DNA from: Bordetella bronchialis
GTDB taxonomy: Bacteria > Pseudomonadota > Gammaproteobacteria > Burkholderiales > Burkholderiaceae_B
Length of the DNA stretch: 64,000 bases
Assembly: GCF_001676705.1 (NCBI RefSeq)
Contig: NZ_CP016170.1
Span: 2,046,001 to 2,110,000 of the forward strand
Reading direction: 5' to 3'
Each line of letters begins with the position of its first letter. The first letter of the stretch is position 1. Both the position numbers and the translations under genes were made by a program. The notes under the pieces were generated by a model, which was given only the letters and a program-made list of their open reading frames with translations, made no database searches and was not told the DNA's origin. Positions 49,753-58,851 of this stretch are shown one piece after another.

Positions 49753-49765
49753 TGACGGAGTACAT
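49753..49765. other. attR core (13-bp direct repeat)
   Basis: TGACGGAGTACAT, identical to attL. From here on the sequence is the host pilin gene again. Confidence 0.9.
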
Positions 49766-49982
49766 CATAGTGGTCGCCCTGGTCGCGGTGGCGGCCATCG
49801 CCGTGTACCAACTGTTCGGCCAGGTGGTCCGTTCGCAGACCGCGGCCATGGCGCGTGAGCTGGCCGGCGAGAGTGGAGCCGAGCAATCCCGTGCGGCGCA
49901 GACGGCGGCCAATAAGGCCGCCGCGCAAGCCAAGGCCAAATCGCTCAAGTCGTTCACGGGCAATGCCGGGGCGGCGCAATGA
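49753..49982 (+). pseudogene. 3' fragment of the Flp-type pilin gene
   Basis: In the pilin frame this reads TEYIIVVALVAVAAIAVYQLFG, a pilin hydrophobic helix, followed by QVVRSQTAAMARELAGESG and an Ala/Lys-rich end. The N-terminal leader with the Gly needed for prepilin peptidase is at 3144-3193. Upstream phage codons give LNLLTEY, without Gly five residues before Glu. The frame is open back to TTG 49650, but without a ribosome site. Its stop overlaps the TadG-like start as ATGA. Confidence 0.88.
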
Positions 49983-51397
49983 GTCCCGCCAGCGGTGCGC
50001 GCGGACAGGCATTGCCGTTCGCATTGGGCCTTGCCGGCCTGGGTGCCCTTTGCCTGGTCCTGCTGTACAACCTGGGGCAGACCATCGCCGCCCGTGCGCG
50101 GCTGACGCACGCCGCCGATGCCGCCGCATATAGCGGGGCGCTGGTGCAGGCGCGGGCGCTGAATCTTATCGCCTATATCAACCGGGCGCAGATCGCGCAC
50201 CAGGTGGCGATGGCGCATCTCGTCACGCTGGCCACTTGGACGCAACTGGGGCAGACGGAAGGCCGGCGCGCGGCGCGCGGCAATCCACCGGCCAGTGTGA
50301 TTGCCATGCTGTTCGGGCCGGCGCATGGCCAGGCCTATGCCAGCGCGGCCGCGGGCTCTGTCAGCGGCATGTCGCCCATGCATTTCGCGCGCGCCTATGC
50401 CCGCCACGACAGCGTCGTGCATGGCGTGCTGGCGGCGTCCGTACGGGCGACCATCGACGGTTTGCCCGATAGCCGGCTGCGGGCCATGCATGCGGTCGTG
50501 AAAGCGAACTATCCGGAGTTTCCCGCTCCGCCGCTTCTGGATGCGCAAGCGCAAGGCACACCGCGCGATCGCCTGGCGCTCAGGGTGCATGCCGACGACT
50601 GGCCTGGATTCGTGCGGCGGTACGCGGGTAATGGGCGCGGCGCCTTGCGCGCCACGGTGCTGGCGGCGGTGGACCGTTATGGATTCCTGGGGCCGCGCAA
50701 CCATGATGCACGCAACAGCTGGCCTGTCAGCTTCCGCTGCCCGACGTGGCGGCATGAGCTGCGTCGCCGGGGCGGTACCCGGCTGGGGCGCGATGGCGTA
50801 TGGCGTTCCATCGATACGCAGTCATTTCACAAGCTGCGATCGAACAAATACATAGGCTGCTATTACCGCGAGTACGCGATGGGCTGGGGCAAGGCCCAGG
50901 CCACGGCATCCGGCGCAGGGCCGGGCGACGAGGGCGGCGTCGATGCGCCGGACAGCTTCGCGCAACAGGACTTTTGGCGGTGGGTACGCGAGCACACCTC
51001 GTGGGATATCGTCAACGGTGTATCCAATCCCCTTGCCCACGCCTACGCCATGCGCGATGCCACACGGTGGCGCGCGCAAGGCCTGCCCGCGTACGCGGAG
51101 GTCCCGGCGAGGCGGGCCGGGCGTGCCGCGCGTTTCGCTTTATCGCTGCGGCAGCCCGCGCCCTTGTTGCCAACCACGGGAGGCCGCGGGACCGTGACCG
51201 CCCCGACAGGGCGTTATGCCTATGCCGGGCTGGCGCGCGACGACGATATGGCCGTGGAGAGCGCGGCGGAAACCTATTTTGCCCGGCCACACGCGCGCGT
51301 CGATGGGGCAGCGGAACTGGCCACCTTGTTCCGTCCGTATTGGCAAGCCAGGCTGGCGCGGCCCGGCGCGCCGAAGGGAGCGGCCGATGAACGTTGA
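49979..51397 (+). CDS. TadG-like pilus assembly protein
   Basis: 472 residues. The N-terminus (GARGQALPFALGLAGLGALCLVLLYNLGQ, shown in part) is the TadG/TadE-type membrane anchor with a G-Q-A-L-P-F start. The large remainder would be exported; it has two Cys pairs and many Arg/Ala-rich helices, and no von Willebrand domain is obvious. First intact gene of the Tad block after the disrupted pilin. In the lysogen it is cut off from the upstream promoter. Confidence 0.78.
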   Translation: MSPASGARGQALPFALGLAGLGALCLVLLYNLGQTIAARARLTHAADAAAYSGALVQARALNLIAYINRAQIAHQVAMAHLVTLATWTQLGQTEGRRAARGNPPASVIAMLFGPAHGQAYASAAAGSVSGMSPMHFARAYARHDSVVHGVLAASVRATIDGLPDSRLRAMHAVVKANYPEFPAPPLLDAQAQGTPRDRLALRVHADDWPGFVRRYAGNGRGALRATVLAAVDRYGFLGPRNHDARNSWPVSFRCPTWRHELRRRGGTRLGRDGVWRSIDTQSFHKLRSNKYIGCYYREYAMGWGKAQATASGAGPGDEGGVDAPDSFAQQDFWRWVREHTSWDIVNGVSNPLAHAYAMRDATRWRAQGLPAYAEVPARRAGRAARFALSLRQPAPLLPTTGGRGTVTAPTGRYAYAGLARDDDMAVESAAETYFARPHARVDGAAELATLFRPYWQARLARPGAPKGAADER

Positions 51398-52058
51398 CCG
51401 GCAGCGTGGCCAGGCCGCGGTCGAGGCCCTGGCGGGCATGGCCTTGCTGGGCCTGTTGGCAACGGCGGCGATCACGATCGGGCGTTTCCAGTGGCAGGGC
51501 CTGCAGGCCGCCCATGCCGCCCGAAGCCAAGCCTTCCGGCATGCGCTGGGCGAGCGTGCGGCCGGCCATGGCGAGGTCGCGATAGCGCACCCTGCGGCGC
51601 CCGCCGGGCATTCCGGCCCGGTTCGGCTGCGCGTCACGCGCGCGGCACATGCCGCCGACTTTCCGGGGCCGGGTGGGCCGGCAGTCGCGGCCTTGCGGCA
51701 CGACTTCGGCCTGGCGGATCGCGGCATGGTGCACGCCCGGGCGTCGATACGGGGGCTGCCGCACCCGCAGCATGGCGATGGCCTCGTCCTGCATCGGCAC
51801 ACGGCGATTCTGGCGGATGCCGGGCATGCCGACGGCGACGCGGCCACGCAGCGGCGTATCGCGGCCGCGCGGGCGGCGTGGGCCGGCGCGGCGCGCGCCA
51901 GCCATGCCTCGGCACGACAGGCGGCAGCATACTGGCAAGGCCTGGATCAGGGCTGGAAGCGCCCTCGGCCGAACCTGGACTGGCTGTCGCCATGGTCCGA
52001 TCTGGTCCCCGCCGACAGGCTACGGTCCTCCGGGCGTGGGGCGGGGCGGCGCCGATGA
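51387..52058 (+). CDS. TadE-like pseudopilin
   Basis: 223 residues from ATG 51387 within the end of the preceding gene. The start DRQRGQAAVEALAGMALLGLLATAAITIGRF (given in part) has the TadE pattern: Gly, then Glu at +5 of the mature chain, then a hydrophobic helix. The remainder is His/Ala-rich. TadE-type pseudopilins are cut by prepilin peptidase and help assemble Flp pili. Confidence 0.78.
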   Translation: MNVDRQRGQAAVEALAGMALLGLLATAAITIGRFQWQGLQAAHAARSQAFRHALGERAAGHGEVAIAHPAAPAGHSGPVRLRVTRAAHAADFPGPGGPAVAALRHDFGLADRGMVHARASIRGLPHPQHGDGLVLHRHTAILADAGHADGDAATQRRIAAARAAWAGAARASHASARQAAAYWQGLDQGWKRPRPNLDWLSPWSDLVPADRLRSSGRGAGRRR

Positions 52059-52768
52059 TTTCGCTGCATGTACCTCCTTTCCTGCGGTCTTCGGTGGCGG
52101 GTCTGCTCGCTTGCGCCTGGCAACTGCCCTGCATCGGTGCCGGCACGATGGATGCACCGGCTGCCGATGTCGCGCTGCCGCTGGTGGTGCCCCCAGCCCT
52201 GCCCGAGGGGGGCGGCTACATCGCATTGGGCGATGCCTTGCGCGTGCAGGGGCAGAGCGTGCACGCGTGGGCGCTCGATGCGCCCGGGGCGCCGGCGGAT
52301 GTCGCGATGTGGCTGACGCAACGGCAGCCGGCGCTGCGCGACTTGTGGGTCATGCCGGACGCCATCCTGCTGGCCGGTGTGGCGAATGGCGTGCATTGGA
52401 CGGCACGTCTCGCCGACGCCGGCGCGGGCCGAACATGGGGCACCCTGTCGGTGCTCGCGCTGGAGCGCGATCCCGCGCCGCCACCCGCGGCCTGGCGCTT
52501 GCCCGGCGGGCGCTTGCAGTTCGAACTGCGGTCACGAGAAGATCGCGCGGAGCTCATCCAGCAGATCTGGACCCACGCGACGCCGCCTGTGCTGCTGGAA
52601 ACAAGGCTGGCACGCGAGCTTGCCGCGGATGGATGGCGCGAGGCCGCGCCGCGGGAAACGGATGTCGCCATGCAGGCATGGGTGCGTGGCCGCATGACGC
52701 TATCCGTGGCCATCGTGCCCTTCGAACAAGGCAGCGGGGTGACGGCCATCGTGCGCATCGGAGCCTAG
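52055..52768 (+). CDS. Exported hypothetical protein of Tad locus
   Basis: 237 residues with ATG 52055 overlapping the preceding stop. A signal-like start (FLRSSVAGLLACAWQLPCIGAG) is followed by a globular domain with DLWVMPDAILLAGVANGVHWTARL and ends in MTLSVAIVPFEQGSGVTAIVRIG. No known family. Being fixed between TadE and CpaB it probably serves pilus assembly in the periplasm. Confidence 0.7.
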   Translation: MISLHVPPFLRSSVAGLLACAWQLPCIGAGTMDAPAADVALPLVVPPALPEGGGYIALGDALRVQGQSVHAWALDAPGAPADVAMWLTQRQPALRDLWVMPDAILLAGVANGVHWTARLADAGAGRTWGTLSVLALERDPAPPPAAWRLPGGRLQFELRSREDRAELIQQIWTHATPPVLLETRLARELAADGWREAAPRETDVAMQAWVRGRMTLSVAIVPFEQGSGVTAIVRIGA

Positions 52769-52774
52769 ACGCGT

Positions 52775-53701
52775 ATGTCGCATCCTGCACGGCAGCGTTG
52801 GCTGATGGCGGCCGTCACGGTGGTGGCGGGCCTGCTCGCGGCGTGGGCGGCGCGTCAGCATATACAAGGACGGATCGAGCAGATCGAGGCACAAGCCAGG
52901 GTGGCCACTGTCTCGCGACTGGTCGCCGCCTACGACCTCGAGGCGGGTACGCGCCTGGACGAAGCCTACGTCGCCGTTCGCGACATCCCTCGCGAATGGG
53001 CGCCGAGCGACGCCCTGGCCCCGGAAGATTTCGCGGCCTACACCTACAGCGTACTGGCCCATCCCCTGCGTCGCGGCGATCCCATCCAGCGGGCGCACGT
53101 GGCGCCGGAAAAGGCCGCCCCACTGTCCTCGCGCGTGCCCGCCGGGCGGCGTGCCATCACGATCCCGGTGGATGACATCAACTCCTTGTCCGGCATGTTG
53201 CAGGCCGGCGATCTGCTCGATCTCTATGTTTCCTTCGAGCATGGCCGCCGCCAGATCACCGCGCCCCTGCTGCAGGGCGTGCTGGTGCTGGCCACGGGCC
53301 GGGAAGGCGAGGGCGATGAAGCCGCGGCGGGCGCCTTTTCCACCATTACGCTGGACGCGGGGCCGGAAGATGCGGTGAAGCTCGTCGCCGCCCGCCAGGC
53401 CGGACGTATCACGGCGATCCTGCGGCATCATCAGGATGCCGCCACGCATGCGGTCGCCGCGCAGGGGGATCTCGCGGCGTTGCTTGGAATCGATGCCCCC
53501 GGCGACGCGCCGCCACGGTCCGTGCCTGTCCTGTATGGCGATCGTCTTCACCTGGATGCCAACGCCGGGCTCGACGACGATGCGGCAAGGCAGGCTGCGC
53601 CAGGCCTGTTCCAGGCCGATGTTCCCAGCGAGGTTGTCAGCGCGGGACGGACCCGGTTGCGGGGATCTCGCGCCGACGCCACGGAAAGGACGGCGCCATG
53701 A
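52775..53701 (+). CDS. cpaB: Flp pilus assembly protein CpaB
   Basis: 308 residues: an N-terminal membrane helix (LMAAVTVVAGLLAAWAA), a SAF-type domain (LVAAYDLEAGTRLDEAYVAVRDIP, then GDPIQRAHVAP) and VPAGRRAITIPVDDINSLSGMLQAGDLLDLYV, the CpaB/RcpC pattern. It acts in the periplasm with the secretin. Overlaps the secretin gene by 4 bp. Confidence 0.93.
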   Translation: MSHPARQRWLMAAVTVVAGLLAAWAARQHIQGRIEQIEAQARVATVSRLVAAYDLEAGTRLDEAYVAVRDIPREWAPSDALAPEDFAAYTYSVLAHPLRRGDPIQRAHVAPEKAAPLSSRVPAGRRAITIPVDDINSLSGMLQAGDLLDLYVSFEHGRRQITAPLLQGVLVLATGREGEGDEAAAGAFSTITLDAGPEDAVKLVAARQAGRITAILRHHQDAATHAVAAQGDLAALLGIDAPGDAPPRSVPVLYGDRLHLDANAGLDDDAARQAAPGLFQADVPSEVVSAGRTRLRGSRADATERTAP

Positions 53702-55185
53702 TCGCGATGGCTGGCCGGCGGCGGCGGGGGCGCGGTGTCCCCGGGGCGGAAGCTCGCCTGGCATGGACCTGCCTCGCTGCGCTCGCGCCCTGGATTGTCC
53801 GGGCGTCGCTTCCGGTGCTGCTTGCCTTCTGCGCGCTGTGGCCTGACGCGGCATGGTGCCGTGTCCCTACGCTGCTGGAAATGCAGGTGGGTGAAACACG
53901 CGTGCTGACGCATCGGGGCGTCAGCCGCGTCGCCGTCGGGCATGGGGAGATACTCCAGGCAGTTCCCGCCGACGCCGCGGAGGTCATCGTCTTTGCCCGT
54001 GCCGAAGGAGAGTCCTCGCTGCATGTCTGGGCTGGCGGCAAGCGTACCGCGTATACGGTGCGCGTGGCGCCCGCCCGGTCGCGCAGCATGCGGACGGAAG
54101 TCGATGCCTTGCTGGCGCGCATTCCCGGCGCGCGCGCCGAGTCCATCGGGGGCCAGATCGTCATCGAGGGCAGCGACCTGTCCGATGCCGATCACGCGCG
54201 CATTGCCGCGCTGGCGCAGCGCTACCCGCAAGTGCTGGACTTCACCGGCAAGGTGGGGTGGGACCGCATGGTGCTGCTGGATGTAAAGGTGGTCGAGCTG
54301 CCGCGCTCGCGCCTCAGCGAACTTGGCGTGCGCTGGGACGAATCCACCCAAGGCGGCCTGACGGCCGGGTGGGCGCTGGATGTGGCGGCGTCGCGGCGCC
54401 TGGCGGAGCGGCCCGGGGAGTCGCCCGTCTCTACTGCCTTGCGCGCCGCGCCGGGCGTGGGTTATGCCGGCATGAACATGCTGCTGTCGTCGCGCCTGAA
54501 CCTGCTGGCCCGGTCGGGCGAGGCGGTCGTGCTCGCGCAGCCGCAACTGCTCGCGCGCAGCGGGTCCACGGCCGAGTTCCTGGCCGGAGGGGAAGTGCCG
54601 TACGCCACGGTGGACAAGGACGGCAACGCTTCCACGCTATTCAAGCCCTATGGCGTCTCGTTGCGGATCACACCGACCATCGCCGCCAGCGGCACGGTGC
54701 GGTCGCGCATCGAGGTGGAAGCCAGCGCCGTCGATGCGTCGGTCACCGGCAGCGGCGGACCCGCCTTGAAGACCCGTCGCGCCTCGACGGAGTTCAACGT
54801 GCGATCCGGCCGTACCCTGGTGATCGGCGGGTTCTTGTCGCGCGAACGCAATCGCGAATCCGGCGGCCTGCCCGGCCTGCGCGATATTCCCCTGCTCGGG
54901 GCGCTGTTCGGTTCGCGCCGCGATGAGTTCAGGGAGACGGAGCTCGCCATTTTCGTGACGCCCGTGGTGGTTTCCGAAAGCCATGCGTCCATGGTGGGCG
55001 CCGCATCGCGGGCTGGCCAGCATTTGCAGGAAGCCTTTCCCGCCGCGCCCCGCATGTTGATGTCCGCGCCCGGCGAGCCGGTGCTTGCTCCTCACGAGGC
55101 CTGGGATCCCTATCGCGGCGATGGTTCGCAATGGGCCACGCCGTACCCGCGCCACGGCGCGAACCAATATGACTTCAAGGATTGA
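53698..55185 (+). CDS. Secretin of Tad pilus (RcpA/CpaC)
   Basis: 495 residues. After an export signal, the N-terminal part has LLEMQVGETRVLTHRGVSRVAVGH and a BON-like region; the secretin domain includes VLLDVKVVELPRSRLSELGVRW, FLAGGEVPYATV, the GVSLRITPTI motif and LVIGGFLSRERNRESGGLPGLRDIPLLGALF, the conserved end (given in part). It forms the outer-membrane pore for the Flp pilus. Confidence 0.94.
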   Translation: MIAMAGRRRRGRGVPGAEARLAWTCLAALAPWIVRASLPVLLAFCALWPDAAWCRVPTLLEMQVGETRVLTHRGVSRVAVGHGEILQAVPADAAEVIVFARAEGESSLHVWAGGKRTAYTVRVAPARSRSMRTEVDALLARIPGARAESIGGQIVIEGSDLSDADHARIAALAQRYPQVLDFTGKVGWDRMVLLDVKVVELPRSRLSELGVRWDESTQGGLTAGWALDVAASRRLAERPGESPVSTALRAAPGVGYAGMNMLLSSRLNLLARSGEAVVLAQPQLLARSGSTAEFLAGGEVPYATVDKDGNASTLFKPYGVSLRITPTIAASGTVRSRIEVEASAVDASVTGSGGPALKTRRASTEFNVRSGRTLVIGGFLSRERNRESGGLPGLRDIPLLGALFGSRRDEFRETELAIFVTPVVVSESHASMVGAASRAGQHLQEAFPAAPRMLMSAPGEPVLAPHEAWDPYRGDGSQWATPYPRHGANQYDFKD

Positions 55186-55188
55186 ACC

Positions 55189-57120
55189 GTGTTGGAAATC
55201 GAACTGCAGTTCGAGGATGGCGCGCACCGCATCGTGCGCGTGCAGCCTCCCGTCACCCTGGGCCGCGGCCATCATTGCGGGATCCGCGTGCGGCATTGGC
55301 GCGTGGGCCGCGAACACGCCAGGCTGCTGCTCTCCGGCCAGGACGTGATGATCGAGGATGCCGGCACGCTATCGGGCACGCTGGTCAATGGAAGGCGGAT
55401 CGCCCGGTATGGTCCATTGACGTCCAGCGACGAGGTGCTGGTCGGGCCTTGCCTGATGAAGGTGCGGCGGGAACCCTTCCTGGCCCAGGCAGGGCCGGGA
55501 TCGATGGCGCCAGCCGTATCGACATCGGAGGCCCCGGCGGCGCTACCCGGGCCCGAAGCGGCGCGTGGGTGGCAAGCGCCACGCGCGGCGGAAGCGCTGC
55601 TCGGGTCGGAAGCGCCATCGGGTTCGGGATCGCCGCCGGGTTCGGGATCGCCGCGACGGCCGGAAGCGCCATACGGATCGCCCGCGGCGGCGCCTTTCAA
55701 TGCCGGGCACCTGGCGGATCGCGGTACGGCGCCGCCGCGGCGTGGCCCCCCGCCTGCCATTGCGCCAGCTTCTAACGCCGAAGCGGACGTGCGCGCCGCC
55801 GTGGCGCTCCTGCCGCACCGGGGGCGTTTGCAGGCTGCCTTGCTGGACGCCCTGGACCTGCGGCGCAGGGACGTGGCGAAGATGAGCGACAGCCTGCTGC
55901 GCAATGAGGCCGCCGAGCGGCTGCTGGACATCGTCCAGGCCGACAGCGAGATCCCGCATGGCATCGATCGTGCCGCCTTGATGCGCGACGTGCTGGACGA
56001 GGCGCTCGGTTTCGGCCCGCTTTCCCCCTTGCTGGAAGATGCGGGCATTACCGAGATCATGGTCAACCGCCACGACGAAATCTATGTGGAGCGCGATGGC
56101 ACGCTGAGCCGGCATTCCGCGGCCTTCAGCAGCCCGGAGGCCGTATTGCGCGTGCTGGAACGCATCGTCGCCCCGGTGGGGCGCCGCATCGACGAAAGCT
56201 CGCCCATGGTGGATGCGCGGCTTGCCGACGGTTCGCGCGTCAATGCCGTGGTGGCGCCGGTGGCGCTGAAAGGCCCCAGCCTGACCATACGCAAGTTCCC
56301 GCAGCGCACGCTGACCATGGCCGACCTGGTGTCGCACGGCACGCTGGACGGCGCCATGGCGGAGTTTCTTGCCCGCTGTGTACGCGAACGCGTCAATATC
56401 GTCGTGTCCGGCGGCACCGGGTCGGGCAAGACCACGCTGCTGAATATCCTGTCCAACGCCATCCCGCGGGGCGAGCGCATCGTCACCATCGAAGACGCCG
56501 CCGAGCTGCGCCTGGGCCATGCGCACGTGGTGGCGCTGGAAGCGCGCCCGCCCAACATCGAGGGCCGCGGCCGCATCACCATCCGCGACCTCGTACGCAA
56601 CGCCCTGCGCATGCGGCCGGACCGCATCGTCGTGGGCGAATGCCGGGGCGCCGAGGCCTTCGACATGCTGGCGGCGATGAACACCGGACACGAGGGGTCG
56701 CTCACGACGCTGCATGCGAACAGTCCCCGAGATGCCCTGGGCCGGCTCGAAACCATGATATTGATGGCCGGCCTGGAATTGCCCCTGGCCGCCGTGCGCG
56801 AGCACATCGCGTCCAGCATCCATTTGATCGTGCAGCAGGCCCGCATGGCCGACGGCCGGCGGCGGGTGACCGCCATCGTGGAGGTAACGGGCATGGAGGC
56901 CGGCCGCATCCAGACCCAGGTGCTGTTCCGCCATGAACGCGGTCCGGCAGGCGGCTGTTTCGTGGGGTGCGGCACAATGCCCGCGTTCGGCGAGTCCTGG
57001 CGGGAAGCCGGCCGCCCGCTGGATGCGGCGCTTTTTACCGGCCGCACGCCTTGCGCGCCGCCGGCCGGGCAGGGGCCGCCGGCGGCGTGCGGCCAGGCCA
57101 TGCCGGGGTGGCCACGATGA
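55189..57120 (+). CDS. cpaF: FHA-CpaF fusion ATPase
   Basis: 643 residues from GTG 55189 behind AAGGA. Residues 1-100 are an FHA domain (VTLGRGHHCGIRVRHWRVGREHARLLL, LVNGRRI). A Gly/Ser/Pro-rich linker (~100-195) contains GSG-type repeats. The rest is a CpaF/TadA secretion ATPase with Walker A SGGTGSGKTTLLN near residue 406, the Asp box TIEDAAELRLG, and the Walker B and His boxes up to GHEGSLTTLHANSP. It powers pilus assembly. No separate CpaE/TadZ gene exists here, so the FHA domain may give the localisation or regulatory contact. Confidence 0.93.
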   Translation: MLEIELQFEDGAHRIVRVQPPVTLGRGHHCGIRVRHWRVGREHARLLLSGQDVMIEDAGTLSGTLVNGRRIARYGPLTSSDEVLVGPCLMKVRREPFLAQAGPGSMAPAVSTSEAPAALPGPEAARGWQAPRAAEALLGSEAPSGSGSPPGSGSPRRPEAPYGSPAAAPFNAGHLADRGTAPPRRGPPPAIAPASNAEADVRAAVALLPHRGRLQAALLDALDLRRRDVAKMSDSLLRNEAAERLLDIVQADSEIPHGIDRAALMRDVLDEALGFGPLSPLLEDAGITEIMVNRHDEIYVERDGTLSRHSAAFSSPEAVLRVLERIVAPVGRRIDESSPMVDARLADGSRVNAVVAPVALKGPSLTIRKFPQRTLTMADLVSHGTLDGAMAEFLARCVRERVNIVVSGGTGSGKTTLLNILSNAIPRGERIVTIEDAAELRLGHAHVVALEARPPNIEGRGRITIRDLVRNALRMRPDRIVVGECRGAEAFDMLAAMNTGHEGSLTTLHANSPRDALGRLETMILMAGLELPLAAVREHIASSIHLIVQQARMADGRRRVTAIVEVTGMEAGRIQTQVLFRHERGPAGGCFVGCGTMPAFGESWREAGRPLDAALFTGRTPCAPPAGQGPPAACGQAMPGWPR

Positions 57121-57962
57121 TATGGCTCGCCGCCGTGGCCGCGACTTGCTGTGTCATGCTCGCCTGCTGGGGCGCCTGCGGCTGGTTCGCCGGCGCCTGG
57201 GCACGTTACCGGCAGGTGTACACCGACGAGGCCGGGGCGCGGCTGGATGAGGTCTTCCTGTTCGTCGACCCGCGGCAATTGTGGGGGGCGACATTGGCCT
57301 GCTGTTGCGCTGTCGCCGCCGGCGTCTATGCCGCGGCGGGTAGCGGCGCGCTGGCCGCGCTGGCCGGCCTGGCGCCCATCCGCGTGCCGCATGCGCTGAT
57401 CGCCATCCTGCGGCGCCGGCGCCAGCATCGCTTCGACACGCAGTTGCCGGACATGCTGCTCGCGCTGGGCGCCAGCCTGCGGGCAGGCGCCAGCCTGGCG
57501 GGCGCGCTACGGCAACTGGTCGACCACTGCCAGCCGCCGCTCGCACAGGAATTCGGCCTTATCCTGCGGGAGCAGCGCCTGGGGGTGTCCTTCGACCAGG
57601 CATTGCTGAACCTGCGGGTGCGCATGCCCACGGAAGCCACCGGCCTGGTCGTGTCGGCATTGCGCATCGCGACGCAGACCGGCGGCAACCTGGCCGAGGC
57701 GCTCGAGCGCATCGCCACCATGCTCGCGGACCGCCTTCGCTTGCAGGGACGCGTCCGTGCCCTTACCGCGCAGGGCCGTCTGCAGGCGTGGATCGTCGGC
57801 GCCTTGACGCCGGCCCTGGCCGGGGTGCTCACCTGGCTGGATCCGGCTTCGATGGCGCCGTTATGGCATACGCCGGCGGGATGGGCGGTCCTGGGCATCG
57901 TGGTCGCGCTAGAGGCCGCGGGAGTGATATGGATACGCCGTATCGTCAACATCGATATCTGA
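57117..57962 (+). CDS. tadB: TadB inner-membrane pilus platform protein
   Basis: 281 residues from ATG 57117 overlapping the ATPase stop. Membrane helices lie at the start (IWLAAVAATCCVMLACWGAC) and end, and the cytoplasmic T2SSF domain is clear: FDTQLPDMLLALGASLRAGASLAGALRQL and RIATQTGGNLAEALERIATML. With TadC it forms the platform for the CpaF motor. Confidence 0.92.
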   Translation: MIWLAAVAATCCVMLACWGACGWFAGAWARYRQVYTDEAGARLDEVFLFVDPRQLWGATLACCCAVAAGVYAAAGSGALAALAGLAPIRVPHALIAILRRRRQHRFDTQLPDMLLALGASLRAGASLAGALRQLVDHCQPPLAQEFGLILREQRLGVSFDQALLNLRVRMPTEATGLVVSALRIATQTGGNLAEALERIATMLADRLRLQGRVRALTAQGRLQAWIVGALTPALAGVLTWLDPASMAPLWHTPAGWAVLGIVVALEAAGVIWIRRIVNIDI

Positions 57963-57972
57963 AGGAGGCGTC

Positions 57973-58851
57973 GTGGAAATCCTCGCCCTTTTGATGGCGG
58001 CGCTGTCGGTCGCAGGCGCGATCTTCGTATTGCGGCCGCTGATCCGGCCGGCGGGCGCCGGGCACCCCACCGCGGGCGGATTGCCGGCGGCGTGGCGGGT
58101 GGCGTGGCCCTGCCTGGATCGCCTGGCGCCCCTGGCGCTCCCGCTATTGTCCTGGCGCCGGCGGCGCCGCCTGGCCACCCGCCTGCTGCGCGCCGGCGTA
58201 CCGGCGGCCCTGACCCCCGGCCATGTTGCCGCCGCGCAATGGACATGCGCCGCGGTCGGCGTGCTGGTCGTCCTGGCGCTGGTGCCGGCCTTGGGCGACG
58301 AAATGGACCCGCGCCTCGCCGCGGGCGCCTGTGCCGCCGGGGCCTGGGCCGCGGCCGTATTGCCCTTGATATGGCTGTCCGCCCAGGCGCGCCACCGACG
58401 CGCCCGGATGGCCCGCGAGCTGCCGTTTCTGCTGGACATGACCACGCTATGCGTGGAATCCGGCCTGAACCTGCAGGGTGCCCTGCGGCAGGCAGCGGAC
58501 CAGGGGCCTCCAGGCCCGCTGCGCGACGAATTGTGCCGCGCGTTGAGCGATATGCGGGCGGGCCTGCCTCGCATGCAGGCACTGGCTGCCTGGGACAATC
58601 GGGTGGACCTGCCCGGCGTGCGTGCGCTGACGGTGGCGCTGGCGCAAGCCGACACGCTGGGGATGAGCCTGGGCCCCATCCTGCGCATGCAGGCGGAACG
58701 CCGCCGCGCCGAACGCTTCAATCACGCCGAGAAACTCGCCATGCAGGCACCGGTAAAACTGCTGTTCCCGCTGATCTGCTGCATCTTTCCCTGCACCTTC
58801 GCCGTGCTGGGCTTTCCGATCGCGGTGCAGTTCTGGCAGGTGCTGCAATGA
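57973..58851 (+). CDS. tadC: TadC inner-membrane pilus platform protein
   Basis: 292 residues from GTG 57973 with AAGGAGG upstream. Three to four hydrophobic helices and a T2SSF domain (RELPFLLDMTTLCVESGLNLQGALRQA, VALAQADTLGMSLGPILRMQAER) are seen. The stop overlaps the DUF192 start as ATGA, placing that gene in the same operon. Confidence 0.92.
   Translation: MEILALLMAALSVAGAIFVLRPLIRPAGAGHPTAGGLPAAWRVAWPCLDRLAPLALPLLSWRRRRRLATRLLRAGVPAALTPGHVAAAQWTCAAVGVLVVLALVPALGDEMDPRLAAGACAAGAWAAAVLPLIWLSAQARHRRARMARELPFLLDMTTLCVESGLNLQGALRQAADQGPPGPLRDELCRALSDMRAGLPRMQALAAWDNRVDLPGVRALTVALAQADTLGMSLGPILRMQAERRRAERFNHAEKLAMQAPVKLLFPLICCIFPCTFAVLGFPIAVQFWQVLQ

Larger units (their letters stand above)
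3181..49765. mobile_element. Complete lambda-like siphovirus prophage (~46.6 kb)
   Basis: Bounded by 13-bp core repeats. The excised circle would be 46,572 bp with one core. It contains integrase, leftward early operon, immunity region, replication genes and putative origin, late regulator, terminase-portal-protease-capsid, complete siphovirus tail genes, lysis cassette and a right-end accessory block. No key module looks broken, so it could be inducible. Segments near 17.2-19.8, 25.4-25.7, 38.6-39.2 and 48.0-49.5 kb are visibly lower in GC than the rest and carry accessory genes. Confidence 0.93.
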
